From Acanthosoma haemorrhoidale (taxonomy: Eukaryota > Arthropoda > Insecta > Hemiptera > Acanthosomatidae): a stretch of DNA of 64,000 bases. Both the position numbers and the translations under genes were made by a program. The notes beneath the pieces were generated by a model. The model saw only the letters and a program-made list of their open reading frames with translations, had not been told where the DNA came from and ran no database searches. The DNA is taken from assembly GCA_930367205.1 (NCBI GenBank), contig OV884009.1, forward strand, positions 81,303,189 to 81,367,188, given 5' to 3'. Of this stretch, positions 58,441-64,000 are shown piece after piece. How positions within the stretch are numbered: position 1 is the first letter of the stretch; every line of letters starts with the position of its first letter.

Positions 58441-59520
58441 TATATCATTATTATTTTATCAACAATAGAACAATACACAACTTACTTGCTTGGTTTTGAT
58501 TATTTTAATTATTAAGAATTGAAAAGGAAACGTGAATTAAAAAAAAATTGCGGACAAAAACGGCCATTTTTAGCGAACTACTTCAAGATTTCCCCCATCT
58601 CGCATTTGACGGAAAACTCTTGTAAAACTCTATGAATTCTGATAAACATTCATAAGAGCGTTGTCGCTAAGAAAAATAATTAACAATAAAATAAATAAGT
58701 AAACAATGGAAAAGTAACTTGAAGTAAATAGGAAACGGTGGTGGGCCGTGAGGCCTATCAAGGCGTGAGCGAGAGACTGAACGATTTGTAGCAGCTGCGC
58801 TTACACGCACCGTTTATTGGATCAATTTGAATCCCTTCGGATCAAGCTTTGAGTCCAATCGTGGATTTTATTTTGACTCGATAAGACGTTGCTGTCCAAA
58901 CGCTCCGTTTTACTTGATCCCATTTATGTTTCAGAAAAAACGTACGATATGTTGTAGCGTGTAAACCGGCCTTAAGGTTCCTAACAATGATTCAATTGAC
59001 CTGAAATTTGAATAAATATTTAGGTATTAATAATAAATTAGGTACTCTTAAAAAAACCTTGGTTTATGCCGCCAGGTTTAGGATTAAATAGACCTGAGCG
59101 AAGTACAAATATGGATGGTTTTATGGTGAGGTAAATTGAGGTCTTATTGATTGTGTAGTGCCGAGGAAGAGTGTACATATTAAGAAATGAAACTCCTTCT
59201 GTGTTTTGTTACAGCTTTATCTATTTTCACTCCAACGTTTTCTCCGGACTTCCTCCGTCATTCTCAAGGGTTCGATCTGACAGTCCGGTCAGACGTCGTT
59301 TGAAAGTCAAACCGGGAAGTGGTATAGTTACCATCAGCTTACCCTTACCAATGACGGCATGATCGTCTGAAAACGCTCGGCTGGAAAATAAATGAAGCTG
59401 TGGAAAGACAGGAGTTTTATTTATTTTATTGAGGTCTAGTTATGGGCAAAAGCATTTCAATTCGGATATAAAACAAGTATCGAGTAGATCGACGGATGGA
59501 AATTCATCTGTGTACATTAG
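58441..59520. other. No recognisable gene
   Basis: Mixed composition at 58730-58980. Weak inverted similarity between CGCTTACACGCAC (58799) and GTAGCGTGTAAACCGG (58953) hints at a small MITE but is not convincing. Confidence 0.35.
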
Positions 59521-59524
59521 AGCC

Positions 59525-59600
59525 TCGTGAGTGGGGCATTCCCTCAGTAGCTTTCCATTCTCGGTTTGGTATTCAGTACAACCTCGCTAATCCGACTTCG
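59525..59600 (+). repeat. Left long inverted repeat
   Basis: Inverted partner of 60131-60204 with about four differences visible by eye. Confidence 0.88.
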
Positions 59601-60130
59601 ATCGGACCGGGGAGTAGGCCGGAGCAGGCTAAAAGGTCGGATTAACCGGAGATGAAACAAATAAGTAATTTACAAATTTTCTCCCTTGATAGGATAATAT
59701 ACAATTGAATTAAACAAAATGATATATAATTAAAACAAGTACTTCGTCTTGAAGTCGGCTAAACATTTTATTTCGTTATATCATACATTACATACTTATT
59801 CGTTTAATAATTTTTATTACTTTGGTTTAGTCAATGTTATAAACTTGCTCCTGGAGCAAGTTATTTTATATAGCATGTTTAAACTTATCGATGGATACTA
59901 GTGCTCCAGCACCGTCAAGTTTATACTTTTCTGCCGAAATCGAAAGATGTCGAATTCCATCGCGATTTTTCCACCAGCAAGTTCGAAAAAAATTGAATCG
60001 TGCCTGAAATTATAGGATAGGGTTTCAATTGAATTTACATTTTCTCGCCGGGAACTCGCCTGTTCGGTGATCCAGGGTTTCAAGAATATTGGGTACGCCG
60101 TGGGGGCCACGAGATAGTCGGACTAGCGGA

Positions 60131-60204
60131 ACTCGGATTAGCGAGGTTCTACTGAATACCAAACCGAGAATGGAAAGCTACAGAGGGAATGCCCCACTCA
60201 TGAG
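60131..60204 (-). repeat. Right long inverted repeat
   Basis: Inverted partner of 59525-59600; the two could fold into a stem of roughly 70 bp if transcribed. Confidence 0.88.
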
Positions 60205-60630
60205 TCAGTTACAATTAAGTTTTCACCTTGGGACTGGACGGCTGACTGGATTCGCTGGAGGAGATGTTGATATGTTAGATTGAACAGACGGACATGCAAG
60301 GGCATTAGCTGTTCAATTCCCGAGACGGCGGCCGTTGCAAGATCAAAGATGGCCGAGTGGATTCCGCGAACTCTCCCAGCCCGTCTGATGTAACAGATGA
60401 ATCACTTGAGGGTTTTACTCTTTTTCACTCAAATGAAGAAACATGGCCAGTCCCCGACGTCCAATGATGCCGTTTTATTTTTATGCGCCCTCAATCCGAC
60501 TCAATCCGAGTGGACAAAGTCCTGGAGGGTGGGGATGAGTGCTAGGGGGGGGGGGTCTATAGGTCATTTTTTCGGGGTTTCTCAAATATCTCTCAAACGA
60601 GTAATTTTAGCAAAAAAATTAATTTAAATG
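60205..60630. other. Mixed-composition DNA without recognisable gene
   Basis: A GC-rich part lies at 60220-60560 with a G run near 60546-60556. An open frame (60397-60627) lacks any recognised domain. It may belong to the decayed body of the Jockey tail that follows. Confidence 0.35.
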
Positions 60631-60631
60631 C

Positions 60632-60745
60632 ATATGTATGAATGAGCTAGTGAATGATGAATTGTAAATATGGTTTGAATGAGAACATTTATCTCAATTG
60701 TTTATTGCCTAAAAAAGCAGATTGTAATTTTAGCACAATAAAGAA
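60632..60745 (+). mobile_element. Jockey-type 3' terminus, plus strand
   Basis: TGTATGAATGAGCTAGTGAA, ATGATGAATTGTAAATATGG and TTATTGCCTAAAAAAGCAGA are followed by AATAAAG at about 60738. The GC-rich 3' region is absent, so truncation occurred within the 3' UTR. Confidence 0.85.
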
Positions 60746-62980
60746 GTTATTATATTATATATTAATTTATATGCAAAATTAAAGTGTTAAAAACAGGAAT
60801 TTCCTTAATTTTTGTTAAAGTGATGAAAGTTCCTGTTTTTTAACCGTCACCATCTCCTTAACCGAAGACTCAACGGAAATAATGAATAAAAACATTATAT
60901 AGACAATGCCGGTTACTTTAGTTTGGTATATAAAGTACTTTTCGCTAAACTCTAGTTCGCGAGATATATGAGAAAACTCGAAAAAATGTGTACAGGACAC
61001 TCCCTGCAACAACTGTACCAAAAATAAAAACTACATCATTTTATTTCTAGTTTTTCAACGTTGCTTGTACTAAATAGCCGTTTATAATGCAGATGATTAA
61101 GCAAAAGTTCACTCAAGGATTGTTACCTCACCTCAATTTTAATATTTATTAAAACCCCTGCATTATCTTTGCATACTTTCTTATAGCTCATAATTAAGTG
61201 CCATTTTTTTTGAGCCAGAAGGAAAAACAGATTTAATTTATAAACAAAAATTAAGTCAAGTGGATGAGCACACAGAAGCATTAAGTGCTGCTGCGAATTA
61301 GATTTTAATAAACGATTAAGAGGAAAATTCCCTTCAACATTTTTGTGAATATAGCTTTAATAGACTTTAATAATAGTTAAGAAAACAAACATTACGTATT
61401 GTTATTGAGGAAATCAAGATCTCTAATTTCATATTCTACTGAAACTACTGAGAGTGACTATACTGCTGCGGTTTTGCTACCCACTATTGGGTTTCTCTGT
61501 GCTCCCTAAAATGAAGTCCAATTGCTCTTTGCCCTACCAATGTATAATTAAGTTTGTGTCTTATCTGCGCAGTTACAACAGGCAGATTACAATAGCATCA
61601 AGTGAAAAATTCCTACAAACATTTATAATCTACATGTAATTAATCACTTTATCATTAATACAAACACTTTGTATTGCAGAAAAAAAATTTTTTTAATAGA
61701 TACCTCAATTTTATTTTAAAGTCCTGAAAAAAAAATTGTTCGTGTACCTACAGTAATCAATCAATTCAAACGAAAATTGAATTTATTTTCTGAAGGTAAC
61801 TTCTAAGAACGGTTCTAATTTGCAGGAGTGCCACTAGAGCTTTATAGACATAATTGAGTGAAAGGTGAGACTTGAAAGTACAAATTACAACACTTTTTTT
61901 TCTGCTTGATTACCTTGTCAATAAATGCCGCTTATCCATTTTTATTTATTTTGCAGTATTTTTCCTATCGTCAAAACATTGGTACATCCATACAAAATTC
62001 AGGTCGACCAAGGGACCCCCAGAACAAACATTGACAAAGTGGTGAAAACCTTTTGGTTGAAAAGAGTTTTTGGTTTGAAACCCCAACATAGCTAACTTAC
62101 AAAAATATTTATGGTCCTTCGGAGGGATTATATCAGAAATTTCAACCCATTGGTACCTCAATCCAATTCCTATACGAGTATATCAACAGAAATTCTAGGC
62201 TTATTTCCCAGACTAAATTACTTATATTAAATTTGTTAGTAAAGCTTATATTAATTTACTTTAAAACATTTTAATGCCTTTTTTTGTATAGCCTGCCAAA
62301 GATCTAACGCATATTACATAGTAATATTCAAGGGACCCGGATATTTAATTTTATGCTCTATTTAATATGACCAGAGAATATGTTTTTTATAATAATGACC
62401 CCTAATTATTTTCACAAGGTGGTACAATCCCTCGAGGTAAGTTTACGAAGAATTTAAAAATCCTAACTATGAAAGTATAAATTTTGACGTTTCAGATAAT
62501 GAGAAAAGTTAAAAATATTGTGATGAATAAAAATTTTATTACACCGGATAAAAAAACATTAAATAAAGTCTTACTAGTAGTTCCGAGGATCGGTAGCGTA
62601 GTAATTTTTTACCATTATTTTAGACAATTTTTACGGAGTTACATGTTATCATACCAATTATAAACTAAACCCAATTTTTTAAATTTATATATAAAGGAAG
62701 TTAAAATAGTAAAAACTATTGAAACATTATCAAGACACACTGGTGGGACTCCACGCTTAAGTTTTGCAGAATTGCTTAAATGATGAGTGGAGAAAGCTAA
62801 TCGGAAAAAAACGTTGTTTAGGGCATGCCATCTACAAAAATCACCGATGACCGCATTTAGACTATCATTTCTGTGACAATAAATGATGTAAATTAATTTT
62901 CTTTGCAATCGAATTTCGGTCATTGAAAATCGCCATTATGAAACTAAAATATGACATTAAAACCTTCATTTTCTTGGGCT
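60746..62980. other. AT-rich DNA without recognisable gene
   Basis: Open frames at 61454-61639 (plus), 61946-62161 (minus) and 62639-62923 (minus) show no recognised domain. Confidence 0.45.
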
Positions 62981-63138
62981 GTGTCGGGAAGTTATCAGAT
63001 GTGAGGATCCCCAAAGTGGGGAGAGGACGCCCGCCGCGGGCTAGGGTCGGGCTAGAAAGAGATAAGACGGGTGGACTTGTGGTCTTTCACCCTGGCTGGC
63101 GGCCTAGTCGGCGGGCAGCTTAATTCGTTTCGATCTAA
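62981..63138. other. GC-rich segment at the edge of the assembly gap
   Basis: The sequence becomes abruptly GC-rich (CGCCCGCCGCGGGCTAGGG near 63028) and is then cut by Ns. GC-rich repeats are common causes of assembly breaks. Confidence 0.4.
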
Positions 63139-63638
63139 NNNNNNNNNNNNNNNNNNNNNNNNNNNNNNNNNNNNNNNNNNNNNNNNNNNNNNNNNNNNNN
63201 NNNNNNNNNNNNNNNNNNNNNNNNNNNNNNNNNNNNNNNNNNNNNNNNNNNNNNNNNNNNNNNNNNNNNNNNNNNNNNNNNNNNNNNNNNNNNNNNNNNN
63301 NNNNNNNNNNNNNNNNNNNNNNNNNNNNNNNNNNNNNNNNNNNNNNNNNNNNNNNNNNNNNNNNNNNNNNNNNNNNNNNNNNNNNNNNNNNNNNNNNNNN
63401 NNNNNNNNNNNNNNNNNNNNNNNNNNNNNNNNNNNNNNNNNNNNNNNNNNNNNNNNNNNNNNNNNNNNNNNNNNNNNNNNNNNNNNNNNNNNNNNNNNNN
63501 NNNNNNNNNNNNNNNNNNNNNNNNNNNNNNNNNNNNNNNNNNNNNNNNNNNNNNNNNNNNNNNNNNNNNNNNNNNNNNNNNNNNNNNNNNNNNNNNNNNN
63601 NNNNNNNNNNNNNNNNNNNNNNNNNNNNNNNNNNNNNN
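63139..63638. other. Assembly gap, 500 N
   Basis: Exactly 500 Ns, a round number that suggests a placeholder for unknown length. Apparent open frames crossing it are artefacts. Confidence 0.99.
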
Positions 63639-63756
63639 TTTTGGAATTAGAGTACCTGATGTGTTATTAATCAATATATTAATTAATACGGCTTCTTAGA
63701 TGTGGCTTGATAAACCTTACCGAAAATTGCAATAGTATTTTTTTGCGGTTCTGAAC

Positions 63757-63895
63757 ATCACTAAAATTACAATTTGCCTATCCCGCATAATTAATTGTGA
63801 TTTTAGAGCTCATTTATACAATTCCACTCACTCAATATGTACAGTTCACACTCATACAAAATTTACTGAGGAGCCCACAATGCCCCCAAGGATTT
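63757..63895 (-). mobile_element. Decayed Jockey-type 3' tail, minus strand
   Basis: On the minus strand ATAGGCAAATTGTAATTTTA is the terminus (63761-63782), preceded by a region with CATATTGAGTGAGTGGAATT and GGGGGCATTGTGGGCTCCTC, matching the family order but poorly conserved. Confidence 0.5.
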
Positions 63896-64000
63896 CCCCA
63901 GTGCCGTTTTTTTTTCATTTAACAGAAAACCAATGTATTTTGAAAATTTAAGATTTCAAATCAATTAAACTATTTCGTGGTCACAGAACTTGCATGCATA

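Larger units (their letters stand above)
59525..60204. mobile_element. 680-bp element with ~75-bp inverted ends (foldback/MITE-like, pogo-like inner ends)
   Basis: The left end 59525-59600 and right end 60131-60204 are near-perfect inverted copies: GTGGGGCATTCCCTC, GTAGCTTTCCATTCTCGGTT and TGGTATTCAGTASAACCTCG appear in both. The inner part CAGTASAACCTCGCTAATCC resembles pogo/Tigger ends. The internal ~530 bp has only a 70-codon minus-strand frame (59898-60110) without a recognised domain. TA dinucleotides exist near both outer limits, but the exact boundary is uncertain. Confidence 0.8.

Noticed and set aside
58790..58976. Small MITE with TTTACACGC-like ends
   Set aside because: The inverted match is only about 11-12 bp with mismatches and has no clear target duplication; TTAA is present only at the right side.
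63071..63670. Long frames crossing the N block on both strands
   Set aside because: They are open only because Ns contain no stops.

Overview
The window is an AT-rich, gene-poor stretch of a eukaryotic nuclear genome. No operons, Shine-Dalgarno starts or dense ORFs are visible. I could not find one intact host protein-coding gene. What can be recognised is almost entirely transposable-element debris and satellite DNA: Jockey-type and CR1/L2-type non-LTR retrotransposons, a mariner-like element, a Tigger/pogo element, tRNA-derived SINEs and a long-inverted-repeat element. That mix suits an invertebrate, most plausibly an arthropod, but this is an inference and the species cannot be named from the sequence.

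Layout. 1-6 kb: AT-rich DNA, then a degenerate ~46-bp minisatellite split by an internally deleted mariner-like element (3324-4148). 5.9-11 kb: an antisense reverse-transcriptase (RT) relic with a YADD box; two copies of one repeat (6955-7945 and 10718-11068), the first carrying a nested internal Jockey fragment; and a plus-strand Jockey tail. 13.8-25.5 kb: Jockey tails, a SINE cluster (17-19.2 kb), a CR1/L2-like RT C-terminus, a 101-bp MITE and an antisense Jockey endonuclease/linker relic. 27.1-28.1 kb: a 947-bp Tigger/pogo element that keeps the transposase C-terminus with a PCNA-binding-like QxxITDFF motif. 31.4-35.1 kb: a satellite array of 62-bp monomers whose core is organised in exact 124-bp units, interrupted by a small Jockey insertion. 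35-45 kb: nearly featureless AT-rich DNA. 45-55 kb: a SINE, several Jockey relics and a GC-rich LTR-like block. 53.7-60.8 kb: plus-strand Jockey copies, including the longest ORF of the window (56053-57450), then a 680-bp element with ~75-bp inverted ends. 63139-63638 is a 500-N assembly gap.

No gene system works together here. The relation between parts is one of autonomous and non-autonomous elements: the Jockey-type element at 56-58 kb represents the family whose tails recur more than ten times, and the deleted DNA transposons would need a transposase supplied from elsewhere. The most informative features are the two-level satellite periodicity, the precisely datable retrotransposon insertion inside it, and an internal Jockey fragment with a filled-site/empty-site pair.
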